Positions 9,697 through 22,500 of a DNA stretch of 64,000 nucleotides are shown here, piece by piece (position 1 is the stretch's first letter; every line of letters begins with the position of its first letter). Made by a program: the position numbers and the translations under genes. Location: NCBI GenBank assembly GCA_958510875.1, contig OY294070.1, positions 19,769,631 through 19,833,630 on the forward strand, in the 5' to 3' direction. The notes under the pieces were generated by a model. That model did no database searches, was not told the DNA's origin, and saw only the letters and a program-made list of their open reading frames with translations. The DNA comes from Endomychus coccineus (lineage: Eukaryota > Arthropoda > Insecta > Coleoptera > Endomychidae).

Positions 9697-11252
9697 CCTA
9701 ATAAGTTGTATTTCTATTATTTACATAGATATTATATATACATACATGGATAGCGCATGGTATACAAACCTCTGTTCAGTCGATGACTCCAACACGTAAG
9801 AGAAACACAAGACCTATTTCAGCCTGGTATTAGACAGAGATGAAGATCATTCGGACCACGTGACAAGTGGCAAGAACGTGCATAATTTACATTGTTTTAT
9901 ATGGAGTACTTTACGAATTTCATGAATTATCAAATTATAATCCTATTTGAACGGTTTTTATGATTCAGCAACAATACATAATAGTATTATGTACAAAATT
10001 ACATTAACGATATAGAATTAAATATCGCTCATTTTGAATTTAGTCATATTTCCATGAAGCACCCATATGCAACTTATTCTGTATTTCATCAATGGAAAAC
10101 TTTAGTATGTGATTAACTGAAATTACTCTACCCCACGTTAAATGACATATTTAGTTATTAACAGCTTCAATTATCAATTAATACGTATATTCAACTACAG
10201 AATCATTACCATACATGACCTAATAAATAAAACAACATCTTTCATAATGTCATGAAGATTTAATCATAATAAGGAAAACAAGTAACATAAACATATTCAA
10301 AATTAAGTAAGCTATAGAAGAAATATATCTATAAATATCAAAATGCTCAAATAATTAGACAGAAATAATATAGCTATTTCTTGGAGTGGTTCGAAAAAAA
10401 AAAGAAGTATGTCATTTATCAAAATTATTCATCTAATTCTGCTACCATATAACCCAAACCTGAATGTTTCCTGAGCCAGAGATTGAATCCGATTGTGCCT
10501 CAAGATGCTAAATATAAAGAAGAACTGGAAATTACATAAATGAACAGTTATTGTTATTCAGTGGTGAACTTCTGGTATTGTGGCTAGTCGCAGATGCCAA
10601 ATCGGTAGCTTACCTTTTGTGTTATAATAATAAACATTAGCAAAATATTCCAGTTTCTAAAGAAAATAAGAGTGATATAAACAGGGTTTTAGTTCACAGC
10701 ATTAATGTTTATAGTTACAAATTAGATTATAGGTCACCTTAATTTTGAACTTGAATTTTACCAACCACCAGAGGAACATTATTATATAATATTAGGTACC
10801 GTTACTGTTAAAAATACAAATTCTTCGGGAATAAAAGTAAACATTGTTCTGAAATGTCCTGCCTATCCTTCACATGTTTTAATAAATTTTTCAGATTTTT
10901 TAAACTTTTGCATTCATTCGACGATTCCTTGTAGTCAAGTATTTGATTACTATTTTTTGCTTATCAATAGTATGCTTCGCAATTTGAAAAATTATATTCT
11001 TGTTAGGGCATGACGGTATAGGACAGAAAAGAAGGTATCAAAATGTTATAAATCTACTAAGTATATAATCAACTAAAAAACAAAGCACTAAAGAAGTTTT
11101 CTGAATCAAAATATTGCTATTTTCTTTTGAAAACAACATAATATGATAGATTACAGTAACATGTACTCTTATGGCTAGAACGATGTTTTGCCACTTGTCA
11201 GCTGTTCCATATGTTGGAGTCAATGAAAATCCCTATTGCGTCCATGTATGTA
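9697..11252. other. Intergenic, no gene seen
   Basis: AT-rich sequence between the piggyBac and the small MITE. It has no convincing ORF, RNA gene or repeat, apart from the flanking 'aagttgtatttctattattt' motif at its left edge. Confidence 0.5.
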
Positions 11253-11556
11253 TACAGTATCGGAAATAATTCTTCTGGGGTATAGACATAAATCTACACA
11301 TACAACAAGGAACGCAATGATATGATAATACCACATAAACAAGAGAGACGCACTGCTATGCGCCCCTCCCCTTACCCCACCCGAGGCGTTAACTGCTACT
11401 CGCACATTCGCCCGACTTGTGCTGGTATGATACTGACGTCCTACGTTCTGAGCTGACCGGCCTGAAATTGTAATGCTCTCTCTATCATATAGCAAGCTAT
11501 TCTTTACGCTCTCATGAAGCCACCATACCCAAGATAAATAATTTCCGAACCTGTAT
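11253..11556. mobile_element. MITE, about 300 bp
   Basis: Imperfect terminal inverted repeats: left TATACAGTATCGGAAATAAT (from 11251) and right inverse TATACAGGTTCGGAAATTAT (to about 11556), with TA/TATA at both borders. There is no coding capacity. The middle is noticeably more GC-rich than its surroundings. The ends suggest a TA-target (Tc1/mariner-type) non-autonomous element. Confidence 0.6.
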
Positions 11557-12220
11557 ATAATATCTATGATTATTTACCTAACTTAACCTAACAAGTTGTA
11601 TTTCTTTTACTGTGTTATACACTTATAAACTTTTTCAAGCTTCCTCAATTGTCATTTCTGATCCTTTTACAGGCCGGACATTTTATTTCTAGTAAAGACT
11701 TGGATTTACTATTCTCCACAACTACACCATCAGCAGAGTAAGCGAGCCAATAATTTTTTGTAGAAATAATTTAACCCACTTCAACTACCTCTGTTGTTGA
11801 AACTGACATGAATTTTTCTATGGCTTTATCTTCACTCGCAATCCCTGTTTGTGTACTCACTCTTGAACTCTTGCGGATTGAAGTACGTATTACTTTTTTG
11901 ATTCCAATTGGCATTTTTATTAGTGGCATAAGTGTATATTTCGAAAACTCTGAAACCTGTTATGCGATATTTCCTATCACTTTTCTAGAAATCATAATTA
12001 AACTACTTTCCTCACAGATGGACAGTACGTGTTGAGATAGTTCGCATATGTGTTAGACGTGTGTCTTATACGCGAGACGTGATTATTTCGAATTGTGTAA
12101 ACTATAATTAATTAAGTTTATATTCCTATACATCCTTTTCGGATTGGCGTACTGAAACTGTAATTTTCGCTTGTTATTAGTAGTTTCAAATTATAATTGT
12201 GATTCAGTGAAAAGGTGATA

Positions 12221-13624
12221 ATGGAGTTTGATGATATCCCGCCTGATAAAGGAGGAGGCATCCTATACAGCCCTAATCATGATCATAATAATGATGTTAT
12301 GGAATTTAACGCAAGCCTAACAGACAGTAGTCAGATAAGTAACGTAGTTGATAGTCAATTTATCGGTAATGGTCCTAACTAATCATCGAATAAAATCGAT
12401 AATAATTCATCGAGTTCTGAAAAAAGGAATAAAAAAATCCTTAAGTATGAAGTAACAGATGGTGGTCCGTTCATTGTTTTTATAGAGAGCAATGATGAAA
12501 ACATAGGTAATCTTCATCCAATTTCAATCGGTAGAATAATACATCAGAAACATTCACTAATCGCACAAAACGTAATTAATATCAGCAGATTAGGCCGTAA
12601 AAGAATCAAGGTTGAACTGCGTTCAAGTTTAAGTGCTAATAATTTAATAGATTCACAAATCTTAAAGAATTATAATTATGATGTTTTTATTCCACAATAC
12701 ATTTTAAGACGACAGGGTGTAATCAGGGGAGTTAACAAAGAAATTCCGCTGGACGAACTTCATTCAGTCATTCAGCCAGTGATGGGAGAATATTTTAAAA
12801 TTCTAGATATTAAAAGATTGAATAGGAAACTTATTAAGGAAGATAAATCTGTTGAGTACGTCCCTACTACAAGTCTCCTTGTTCAATTCAGAGGAAATAA
12901 GTTACCCTCAAAAGTTTCAATCTATAATGTAGTAAGAGAAGTATCTCCCTTTGTTCAAAAAGTGACTCAATGTCGTAAATGCTTGAGATTTGGTCATGTT
13001 GCGCAACTTTGTCGTGGCACTGTAAGGTGTCCTAAGTGTGGGGATCCCCACGTCCAAGAGGAATGTACAGCAGAATCCATTATGTGTATCTTATGCAAAG
13101 GCAATCACAAAGCAAATGATCTTAAAAACTGTACAGAATATTTAAATCAAAAAAAAATCAAAGAAACTATGGCTATTAAAAATATCTCTTATAAAGAATC
13201 TGTAAATTTTGTAAAAAATAGTTACGCTAGTATCACTGGAGGAACTTCAATTTTGGAAAATCCAAAACATTTTTCTATTCAACAGTATTCGCAAGCTACG
13301 AGTAATACTCAATCAGTTGAGAAAAGACGGAAGATATCTAGTCCTCCTAACAGGCTATGGGAATCCCATAAATCTATTATCTCTCAACCGGCCCACAAAT
13401 CTGGGAATGGTGTCTGTTTGAGTAATCCTCACGCTACTTCACCTTCAACTCAGTTTAAAAATATAGTTAATTCATATAGTATTTTAGAGTCTCCCGACTC
13501 CTTTTCGAAGACTCTTACAAAAATTTTTGAAGACTGCAAAGGTTCTAATAATAATAGTTTTGATCTTAACTTCTTCGATAAATTTAAAAACAAACTTCTT
13601 AACACTTTATTTGTAAATGCTTAA
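12221..13624 (+). pseudogene. I-type element ORF1 (gag-like), one premature stop
   Basis: From ATG 12221 the frame is open to 13624 (468 codons including the stop) except for one in-frame TAA at 12380-12382, codon 54. RNA-binding zinc knuckles lie near residues 250-300: CRKCLRFGHVAQLC, CPKCGDPHVQEEC and CILCKGNHKANDLKNC. A Met at 12779 lies downstream of the stop and could start a shortened product that still carries the knuckles. ORF1 proteins of this class package element RNA in the cytoplasm. Its last 8 nt overlap ORF2 in another frame. Confidence 0.85.
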
Positions 13625-16600
13625 CATAATTCAATGGAATGCTAGGTCTCTTTATGCAAACAAGGGTAGCTTTGAAAAGTATCTGTCCTCGAACAATGTC
13701 GACGTAGCAGTCATTTCAGAAACATGGTTTAAACCATCTGTTTCCATAAAATTTCCAGGCTATAACCTGTTTAGACTTGACAGGGATGATGGCAAAGCTG
13801 GTGTCGCGATACTAACAAAAAAAAATATTTTGTACAACGATATATCATCCACATTTGCAAATAACATAATGTGCAGAGCCATATCAATTTCCAGGCCCTC
13901 CGCCCTAACAAACAATTTGTTCATTTATTCGATTTATGTAAAACCGAACTCCTTTATTTCTCGAGCTAATTGGAATAGTCTATTTCTCTCTTTTAAACAC
14001 CCATGTATGGTCGGTGGGGATTTTAATCTTCATCATTTATCATGGGGCTGTTCATACAATAGCAATTCGTCTGAATATTTTCTTGATGCTATCGAACAAT
14101 TTGGTTTTACCTTGTTGAACGATGGTTCCTTTACCAAAATGCGCCTTCCACATGCAGCTCCCTCTGCTATAGACCTGACTCTATGTAGTTCCACCATACA
14201 AAATAAATTCAATTGGAGAGTTATTGAAGAGACATTGGGCTCAGATCATTTTTTGATATGTGTTGATTTTGTTTCTCCATCTATTCACAATGGATATTCT
14301 TTAAATATGTGTCCTCCAAAATTCAACGTAAAATTGGCAAATTGGACTAAATATATAGAATTCGCCACTTTAGCCACAGAAGCTGCAATCGCAGATAATA
14401 TTGTCAGTTATGAGCAGCTATTAAATATTGTACTGGACAGTGCATCACATTCAATTCCTTATTATTCATCAAATATAAATAAACGATTTCAAAATAAGTG
14501 GTGGAACACCGAATGTCAAGACGCCGTCTTCAATCGCAAAGCGGCCCTCAAAAGATATATTAAAAATTCAACCTTGGAAAATTTCCTAGAATATCAACGA
14601 AATTCAGCAATTGCAAAAAGAACAATTAAGAATTCTAAGCGGTCCTCTTGGAAAGATTTCGTAAACAAAATGAATAAATCCACACCAGTCAAAGACATAT
14701 GGTCTAACATTAAAAAATTGAACGGTGCTCTTAATTCTTCTAACAGTCAACCGTCTATTCTAGGAGAGTGGTCAGAAGAATTCTTAGACAAACTAGGCCC
14801 TCCCTCCACATATGAAGCGAACAATCCTATTGTCAACGTTAATTCTATATTTTCTTCTGAAGATGAACATTTTTTTCGAAACTTTTCAATGGAAGAATTA
14901 AATTTCTGTCTTAAAGCTAACTCAAATACTTCTCCAGGGTTAGACAAAATTCATTATAATATGATCTCTCGATTACCACCTATCACGTTAGAATACATGA
15001 TATCGGTATTCAATACCATCTATAAAGACGGTGTTATTCCAGACTCTTGGAAAGACTTTGTGATTGTGCCAATTCTGAAACCTCAAAAAGAAGCAAACAA
15101 GGTTAATTCCTACAGACCTATAGCTTTAAGCTCTTGTGTCCTTAAAACATTCGAACGTTTAATAAAAAACAGGTTGGAATGGTGGCTAGAATCCAAGAAC
15201 AAAATTCCTCCTTCACAATTTGGTTTCCGTAAGTCTAAATCCACGTACGATGGTATACTATTGTTAGTGACCGATATCTATAAAGCCTTCCAAGAGAAGA
15301 CATTTTTATGTGCTGCTTTTTTAGACATCTCTTCGGCTTATGACTCAGTCAATCTCAATATCCTTCAAAATATATTAGTGGAAATAGGTGTTCCTGTTAA
15401 ATTTGCACATTTTGTTAAAAATCTGTATTCCAATCGTAATATTATCTTGAAAATTCAGAACAAATTAAGTTCACAAAGACGCACGTCACAAGGTCTACCC
15501 CAAGGAAGTATATTGGCACCTATTTTATATATTATATATGTCAACAGTTTACATTCTCTCTGTATTAATAACAACATCTGTATAATACAATTTGCAGATG
15601 ACATATGCATATATTTTATGAATGCTGATATTAATGTCTGTTTAACAAATATTCAAGATTTCATTAACATAGTTAGTGCGGGCCTATTAAAACTGGGGTT
15701 ATTGATTTCGCCTGAAAAATCAAATATATGTGTGTTTTCAAGAAGACGTAGTAATGTTCAGTTCAATATTTCTCTGAATAACACTATTATCCCACTTAAA
15801 AACGAAATAACTTTTCTTGGCATTCATTTGGATAGCAAATTACTCTGGAATGTACATATAAGCAGTATTTTAAGGAAATGTGAAAAAGGTTTGAACATAT
15901 TAAAATTCGTTGCCTACACAAATTGGGGAGCAGATCCACGTATCTTATTGATGTTTTACAAGAATTTCATCAGGTCCTCGTTGGACTATGGCTGTTTATT
16001 TTATAGTGCTGCAGCCAAATCCCATTTATCAAAATTAAATGTTCTACAAAATAAATGCATGAGAATTTGCTTAGGTTATCTTAGAAGCACGCCTATAGAT
16101 GTAATGTTGAACGAAGCCAATGAAAGTCCTCTTCAAATAAGAAGAAACTACTTAGCTCTCAAGTACATATCAAAAAAATATGCATCTCAAGCTAGTTTTT
16201 TAAATAAACTGCATAATTTCTATACGTCGTCCTTGACTCATGTATATTGGATTAACAAAAAATTACCAGCTATACTCGAATTTTATGAAGAATTTTTATC
16301 GTTTAGAGAAATTTCGTTTACTAGCAACTATTCTGGTATGTTTGGCATTGACTTTGATGCTTCTAGACAGATCCCTAACATAATAATCCCTAAGTATGAC
16401 TCAATCTGCAACAGTACTATCAAAGCCCATTTTAACTCTATTATGTCAAATTATGTTACAAGCTACAAAATCTATACAGACGCTTCCAAATCCTTATCGG
16501 GTACCGGCCTAGCTATATATGATGTTCATAGGAATTTTAGTAACTCCTATAAAATAAATAATATGTTCTCTATTTACAATAGTGAACTATTAGCTATATA

Positions 16601-17336
16601 TGAGGCTCTAATTTATTTCGAAGAAATTCATGTAAATTCTGATTTAATAATTCTATCAGACAGTTTAAGTAGCTTACTTTCAATAAAAAACTTGAGATTC
16701 AACTCTCATTCTTCCTACATTATTTATATGATCCTTCAAAAGGTAAACCAAATTAGGCAATACAATAAAAATGTTACCCTTCTATGGGTTAAGGCTCATT
16801 GTGGAATACGCTATAATGAGGTGGTTGACCAATTAGCCAAAGAAGCTACCAACCTAGTAAATGTACAATCCTTTAAGATTCCTGTTAACGATATCTTTAG
16901 TCACATTAATCGTTTATGTACATCTAAATGGAGCATGTTATACCAAAACTCGAACACTGGCAGCAATTTTAAATCTTTTATCCCAAAAGTGATGACTCAT
17001 TCTTGGTTTTCAAATATCCTAATTGAGAATTCCTTAACCAAAGCCTTTATCAAGACCATATGTCGAATTAGATCTGGACATGCAATCTGTCCTCAATATT
17101 TATACAAAATTAACATAAATGAAGATCAATTGTGCACTTGCGGCGCTATTGGTTCACTTACTCATGTAATCCTAGACTGCCCTAATAATGAAGCCCAGAA
17201 TAATATTTTTTTGAATAAAATTCATTTGTTCAATATAATTAAACCAATTAATTTGAATTCTATCGTCTTTTGTGAACATTCCAATGCACTATTGGAACTA
17301 TTTGATCATATCCGAAATATAAACATGGTAGTATAA
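13617..17336 (+). CDS. I-type element ORF2: endonuclease, reverse transcriptase, RNase H
   Basis: An uninterrupted 1,239-residue polyprotein for target-primed reverse transcription. The apurinic-type endonuclease is at the N-terminus (IQWNARSL with Asn8, SETWF with Glu35, GGDFNLHH, GSDHF near residue 209). The RT has YRPIALSSCVLKTFERL and the catalytic FADD at residues 659-662. The RNase H starts near residue 950 with IYTDAS (Asp955), NSELLAIYEAL, LSDSLSSL and NEVVDQLAKEA, so all four acidic positions are present. A Cys/His motif CTCGAIGSLTHVILDC is near the C-terminus. ATG overlaps the ORF1 stop, suggesting reinitiation or frameshifting. All recognisable active-site residues are intact, so recent activity is plausible. 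Confidence 0.93.
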   Translation: MLNIIQWNARSLYANKGSFEKYLSSNNVDVAVISETWFKPSVSIKFPGYNLFRLDRDDGKAGVAILTKKNILYNDISSTFANNIMCRAISISRPSALTNNLFIYSIYVKPNSFISRANWNSLFLSFKHPCMVGGDFNLHHLSWGCSYNSNSSEYFLDAIEQFGFTLLNDGSFTKMRLPHAAPSAIDLTLCSSTIQNKFNWRVIEETLGSDHFLICVDFVSPSIHNGYSLNMCPPKFNVKLANWTKYIEFATLATEAAIADNIVSYEQLLNIVLDSASHSIPYYSSNINKRFQNKWWNTECQDAVFNRKAALKRYIKNSTLENFLEYQRNSAIAKRTIKNSKRSSWKDFVNKMNKSTPVKDIWSNIKKLNGALNSSNSQPSILGEWSEEFLDKLGPPSTYEANNPIVNVNSIFSSEDEHFFRNFSMEELNFCLKANSNTSPGLDKIHYNMISRLPPITLEYMISVFNTIYKDGVIPDSWKDFVIVPILKPQKEANKVNSYRPIALSSCVLKTFERLIKNRLEWWLESKNKIPPSQFGFRKSKSTYDGILLLVTDIYKAFQEKTFLCAAFLDISSAYDSVNLNILQNILVEIGVPVKFAHFVKNLYSNRNIILKIQNKLSSQRRTSQGLPQGSILAPILYIIYVNSLHSLCINNNICIIQFADDICIYFMNADINVCLTNIQDFINIVSAGLLKLGLLISPEKSNICVFSRRRSNVQFNISLNNTIIPLKNEITFLGIHLDSKLLWNVHISSILRKCEKGLNILKFVAYTNWGADPRILLMFYKNFIRSSLDYGCLFYSAAAKSHLSKLNVLQNKCMRICLGYLRSTPIDVMLNEANESPLQIRRNYLALKYISKKYASQASFLNKLHNFYTSSLTHVYWINKKLPAILEFYEEFLSFREISFTSNYSGMFGIDFDASRQIPNIIIPKYDSICNSTIKAHFNSIMSNYVTSYKIYTDASKSLSGTGLAIYDVHRNFSNSYKINNMFSIYNSELLAIYEALIYFEEIHVNSDLIILSDSLSSLLSIKNLRFNSHSSYIIYMILQKVNQIRQYNKNVTLLWVKAHCGIRYNEVVDQLAKEATNLVNVQSFKIPVNDIFSHINRLCTSKWSMLYQNSNTGSNFKSFIPKVMTHSWFSNILIENSLTKAFIKTICRIRSGHAICPQYLYKININEDQLCTCGAIGSLTHVILDCPNNEAQNNIFLNKIHLFNIIKPINLNSIVFCEHSNALLELFDHIRNINMVV

Positions 17337-17620
17337 TAGCTGTCTATTGTTATTATTTGAGGTTAGTTGTTGTTATAATCCCATCATAAATCCTTCCGTG
17401 ACCCAGTACTGTTTGTGTATGAAGAGTAAATGCCACGATGGGTCCCTTGGCCAGTTGTGTCCTTGTCTTATTATATGTTATCCTATGTTAAACCTCACCT
17501 TGCATCTCTTCGTTGTCCGTAATTGGTTTATAGGTTGATAGGTTAAATTTGTTCGGTATTATGGTATTTTTATTTCTATCGAAAAATGGCTACATAAACA
17601 AGAGGCCAATATATTGAGAT

Positions 17621-17640
17621 ACACACACACACACACACAC
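17621..17640. repeat. (AC)n microsatellite
   Basis: Ten AC units directly downstream of the I-type element 3' region. It may be derived from the element's tail or be a pre-existing insertion site. Confidence 0.9.
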
Positions 17641-18169
17641 TCACAGATGGAAATATAATCTCCTTCTAAACTTTGGATAATTCTTTTAAAACAGCCGTTC
17701 ATTTCACATACCTACATTTAATTTGTCAAGCCAACTGTGCAGATTGCTGGTTGACTCTAAGCTCACAATGTTCCTTATTACTTCTTTGATGTTATCAGTC
17801 AATCGGTAACTTTTATTTTCTTTATAATAATCACAATATTAATAATCATATATTGATGTTTTTATTGTAACATAACCTCTTACTTGTAGCAATATAATAA
17901 TGTTGCCATGACATGTTTACACTGTCCCCCTTGTCCTGCCTTGCATGAACATTTCATGCTTAAAATAGAACCATTATTTTCATTAATTTGGCCTCCTATT
18001 TTGTGAGGATCACCTCTTAAATTAGAAACAAAATCAAGATATACGCATTGCTTTATATGTACGTAAACAAATAATGTGACAACTCGTCCGCCATACTGGA
18101 ATGGTAAAGCAGGTACCTGACCGTCATTTCAGATCCCTATATCACTCCATGTGGTGGTCGACAGAGTAT

Positions 18170-18305
18170 TCTCCGATACAATGACTATCAATGCTATTAT
18201 TTCACAGGAATCTGTCTTGGTACCAACAATGTTCCTGCTCCATATAAATGATCTGCTGGGAGTGACCACCTTTCCCGTCTGCAGATGATAGTACATTTTA
18301 GGCCA
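18170..18305 (+). mobile_element. LINE family A, internal fragment
   Basis: Sequence around 'ccatgtggtggtcgacagag', 'caggaatctgtcttggtacc' and 'ccatataaatgatctgctgg' matches the RT region at 32650-32800. It is about 135 bp, without an open frame. Confidence 0.6.
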
Positions 18306-18349
18306 TCTTGCAATCTTTTTTACTGATATACCATAGCAATCAGGATCCC

Positions 18350-19580
18350 CGTTTGTTCTGGACTTTTTTTAAGGCATTGGTAAAAATTTCACTTCCAGTT
18401 CATTCCCTCCCCTAACCAAAGATGTTGGCACACTGGCTACTCCACCACCAGAAAAAGCCAACCTTTTTGCTGGAATGTTTGCAGAAGAATCCACTTCGAA
18501 TCCACAATGGAAGGACCCTCCCAATACTCCTGCCATCGATAGCCACATGTCTGAAAATGTCTTCCGTTAGCGCACAATGAGGCGCATTCTGCTTGATCTC
18601 AATATCAAAAAATCTGTGGGACCAAACGGAATTCCACCTGTCGTTCTCAAGGAATGTTCGCCTGAATTAACACCAGTTTTATGCAGGTTGCTTAACCTTT
18701 TATACAAACTTGGTGTATTTTCTTGCAGATGGAAGACAGTTAAAGTCCAATCAATTCCAAAAAAAGGAAAGAAAAGCCTTCCTAATAATTATAGACCCAT
18801 TGCACTATTATCTGTGATCTCTAAAGTGATGGAAAAAGCAATCGACATCGAGCTCATCAAATACCTATGAAGCTCCAAATTCGTGAATGACCGGCAATAT
18901 GGTTTTCATCGTACCACATATATGATAGAAATCTATTGAGAAACATGAGAAATTTCTAGCTGCACCATTGGATATTTCTAAAGCATTTGATCGAGTCTGG
19001 CACCAAAGCCTTCTTGGGAAACTTTCGTCATATGGTTTGTAGCTTCAACTTTGTCGCTTACTATCGAGTTTTCTCTTTGTTACATCATTCCACGTGGTAG
19101 ATGACATAGTATCCTCCGATACAATGGCTATCAACGCTGGTGTTTTACAGAGGCTGTGTTTGCACCAACTTTTTTTCTACTCGATGTAAACGATCTACTG
19201 GAAGTGACCGGCTGTCTAATCCAAAGCTTTGCAGATGATTTCACACTTCATACATCTTTCTCATCTAGAACCTCTATACCATCCAATGAACCCAATTAAT
19301 GGAGTTCTGGCAAAGATTTTGGAATGGGCATCTGATAATCCAATAGAGTGTAATGCCACTGAAAACTGAAGCATGCGTCTCCTCCAGGGAGGTGGATCTC
19401 ACAATTTCTAATATGATGATGTATGGTACAACTATTCCTATGAAGCACACTCGAGATCACCACCAAGAGCACCCTCCCATGGGATGATCATGTGAGGTCC
19501 ATTGCGGAAATCGCTTCACGAAAAGTTGATTTTCTATTCCCTGCCAAGAGCTACTTCACATCTCAGCAGCTCCTCATAAT
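18350..19580 (+). mobile_element. LINE family A (Jockey/CR1-type), 5' part of an interrupted copy
   Basis: Non-LTR retrotransposon of the Jockey/CR1 type without RNase H. It carries RT coding sequence and continues at 22681 after an inserted LINE. The copy aligns over its length with 31050-35100. It is 5'-truncated and its reading frame is broken in several places. Confidence 0.75.
18577..19560 (+). pseudogene. Reverse transcriptase fragment, LINE family A
   Basis: The open part 18577-18870 reads through KKSVGPNGIPPVVLKEC and NNYRPIALLSVISKVMEKAI, RT motifs 1-2. A stop follows at 18868. The frame resumes in pieces: the LDISKAFDRVWHQSLLGKL block near 18970-19020, then a degraded 'ttgcagatgat' (FADD) region near 19230. 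Family members at 32.4 kb show the same order. It is not functional. Confidence 0.75.
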
Positions 19581-22500
19581 TAAATATATACGTGGTGTGC
19601 CACGCATAATCAACATCAACATTCCACTGAATTTAAACTAAGTATGCCCAACAATAATCCTAATTCATCTTCAACCTGCTATTACCAGAATGTTCGAAGT
19701 ATTAAAAATAAACTCTCAGAATTTCATTCGGCTATTAGTCATGATGATTATACCTTTGTCGCTCTTACTGAAACATGGCTTCATGATTCCATTGCGAGTA
19801 GTGAACTATTTCCTTCCGATTATGGTGCTTATAGATGCGATCGTAACCTGAATATTACAGAAACTACACGAGGTGGTGGAACACTACTTGCTGTACATAA
19901 CTCCATCAAAGTACAACAGCTGGATCTCATCTCTATTCTCACTGATTTACCTTTTTTGATATTGTTGCTTGTGTATGTGACCTAAATAATGGTGTTAAAT
20001 TACTCGTTATAGTTTTATACCTTCCCAAAACACCTTCAGCAAGTGATTTAGAAACGTTACTGGAACATCTTGGAGAAATTTCTTTGGTTAATGAGCACTT
20101 GTAAATTTTAGGTGACTTTAACATACCTTGTTTCATAAATGAGAATATAAATGATAAACTTTATTTGTTATTAAGAAACTTCATGAATTTCTTGCAATTG
20201 AAACAATACAATAATATAACAAACAGTCATGACAACTATCTTGACCTACTATTATCTAACATTACATGTCATTTGTTTAGAGACAATGCTCCCTTAGTTA
20301 AAGAAGATTCGTTTCACCCTGCACTTTTGATTGAGATGTCATTGTGTAGACCTCATAATCAAAACTTCAAAGGTATAAGTGTAAACAACACATATAACTT
20401 CAGAAAAGCTAATTTCTTACAATTATATAATATGTTACTTGAAATTGACTGGTCCATTCTGAATGATTACTCTAATATTGAGGAGGCTTGCTCTGAATTC
20501 TATAGTATGGTATACTCTGTATTTGATGTAAATGTACCATTATTTCAAAATAGAAAACGTGGTTATCCACCATGGTTTGATAGGTCTACTATCGATCTAA
20601 TACAACTTAAAAACAATGCTAGAACTAGGCATTTAAAACATAAGTCTCGTCAGAATCTTGGAGATTTTAAGCAACTGAGATCTTTAACCAAAGTTAGAAT
20701 AAAGGAAGCTTATAATCTCTATTTGGAGAAAATCGGTAACTCCATCACTCATGATACAAAAAGTTTTTGGAACTTCATAAATGAAAAAAAATGCACGACT
20801 AGAATTCCTGGCTCTATGCGATTTAATGAAACACTATTAAATGAATCCGAAGAAATTGTTGAAGCATTTGGTACATTCTTTGCCAGTGTATACTCTGAAC
20901 CCAATAACAACAATGATTTCAGCAATATTTCAGATTTGACCAACATTAACTCATCATTTTTAAATATTGCATCGATAAGTCAACCAGAAATTGTAGCTGC
21001 TATTAAAAACCTCAAGAATAAATACACCTCTGGACATGATCAAATACCAAGCTTCTTAATAAAAGATTGCGCTTCTGTGTTTGTCGTTCCACTACAGATT
21101 TTGTTTAATCTCAGTTTGAAATCTGATAAATTTCCTAGTGTTTGGAAAAAAGCAAAGATTATTCCTATTCACAAATCTGGTGATGTTGGAAATATACTCA
21201 ACTATCGTCCAATAGCTATATTGTCTAACTTATCTAAGGTCTTTGAGATGTGTCTATATCAACGCATTTATAGTAATTTCTCACATATGATATCACCATA
21301 CCAACATGGATTTGTCCAAAAGAGATCTACTGTTACGAATCTTACTTGTTTGAACACGTATATTGCTGCCATTCTTGACAACCAAGGACAGGTTGACGTA
21401 TTATATACTGATTTTTCGAAGGCCTTTGATAAACTTGATCACACTATTCTTCTAGGCAAGCTCAAATCCATTGGATTTAGTACTTCCTTAGTAGCGTTTT
21501 TTTGCTCATACCTCATCAATAGATCGCAGTTTGTGCAGTATTGCGGTCAAAGATCAAATTCATTTATCGCCAAATCCGGTGTGCCTCAAGGTTCAAACCT
21601 TGGTCCTCTACTGTTCCTGTTATTTATTAATGATTTGGCTGAAACCATAATCGGATTGGAACTAATTTTTGCTGATGACTTGAAAATATTTTTAGAAATA
21701 AAAACCATAGATGACTGCTATGCACTACAAAATGTTCTGGACAATATTTTCGAATGGTGCGCCAACAATAAATTAAGTCTAAATATTAGTAAATGTTGTG
21801 TTGTTATCTTCAGTTGTAAAGTTCATCCTATTTTGTTCGATTATCTTTTAGATTCAGTAATCATTTCTCGTAATACTACAGTCAAAGACTTAGGTGTTTT
21901 ATACGATCATCAGTTCACTTTTAATCTACATATAAGTGTGCTAAAGCTTATAGAACCTTAGGGTTTGTACTTAGGCATTCCAAATATTTCAACAATTTAG
22001 AGGTACTACAAACACTATTTAATTCATTGGTTAGACCAAAACTGGAATATGCTTCACTTATCTGGAACCCTCAGTACAAATTTCAGATTACAGTAATTGA
22101 TAGCATTCAACGTAAATATTTGAAATATCTCTGGCTTAGAACTTTCAATATCTTTCCTAGAAGAGGTTTTGATCATCAATTATTATTATCTACTTTTGAT
22201 TGTTTGACACTTGAACTGAGGAGAAGAATAAGGAGCACAATATTCCTCCACAATTTGTTGAATAATAATATTGACTGCAGTTACTTATTAGGTAAATTAA
22301 ATTTTGTTGTACCTAGATTATCTTCTCACTGTCCCTTAAATTTTTACAATGTTAGGTCTAATACAAATGTATCATCTAGATGTCCGATATTTGTCATGAC
22401 AACAAACTTTAATGTTATTTGTTCACAATGTGACTTATTTTTCAACAGTATTCAGTATCTTATTAGTGTGGTTAAGTGAGGTTTTTAATTTTTTTTTTGT

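Larger units (their letters stand above)
12040..17613 (+). mobile_element. I-type non-LTR retrotransposon, nearly full length
   Basis: About 5.5 kb with a gag-like ORF1 and an endonuclease-RT-RNase H ORF2 that overlap by 8 nt. This layout, plus the RNase H domain, places it in the I superclade. The outer bounds are uncertain. TTGAGATA occurs at 12032-12039 and 17614-17621 and may be the target duplication, but an 8-mer match between such windows could also be chance. ORF2 is intact, so this is one of the youngest insertions in the window. Confidence 0.8.

Noticed and set aside
10440..10560. Minus-strand stretch reading GTIGFNLWLRKHSGLGYM, vaguely like a FAS linker
   Set aside because: It lies between the stop of one FAS and the start of the other, has stops close by and no convincing splice pair. 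Similarity is too weak.
11808..12035. 75-codon ORF with a hydrophobic stretch
   Set aside because: No homology recognised, poor context, and it ends close to the start of the I-type element. Likely chance in AT-rich DNA.
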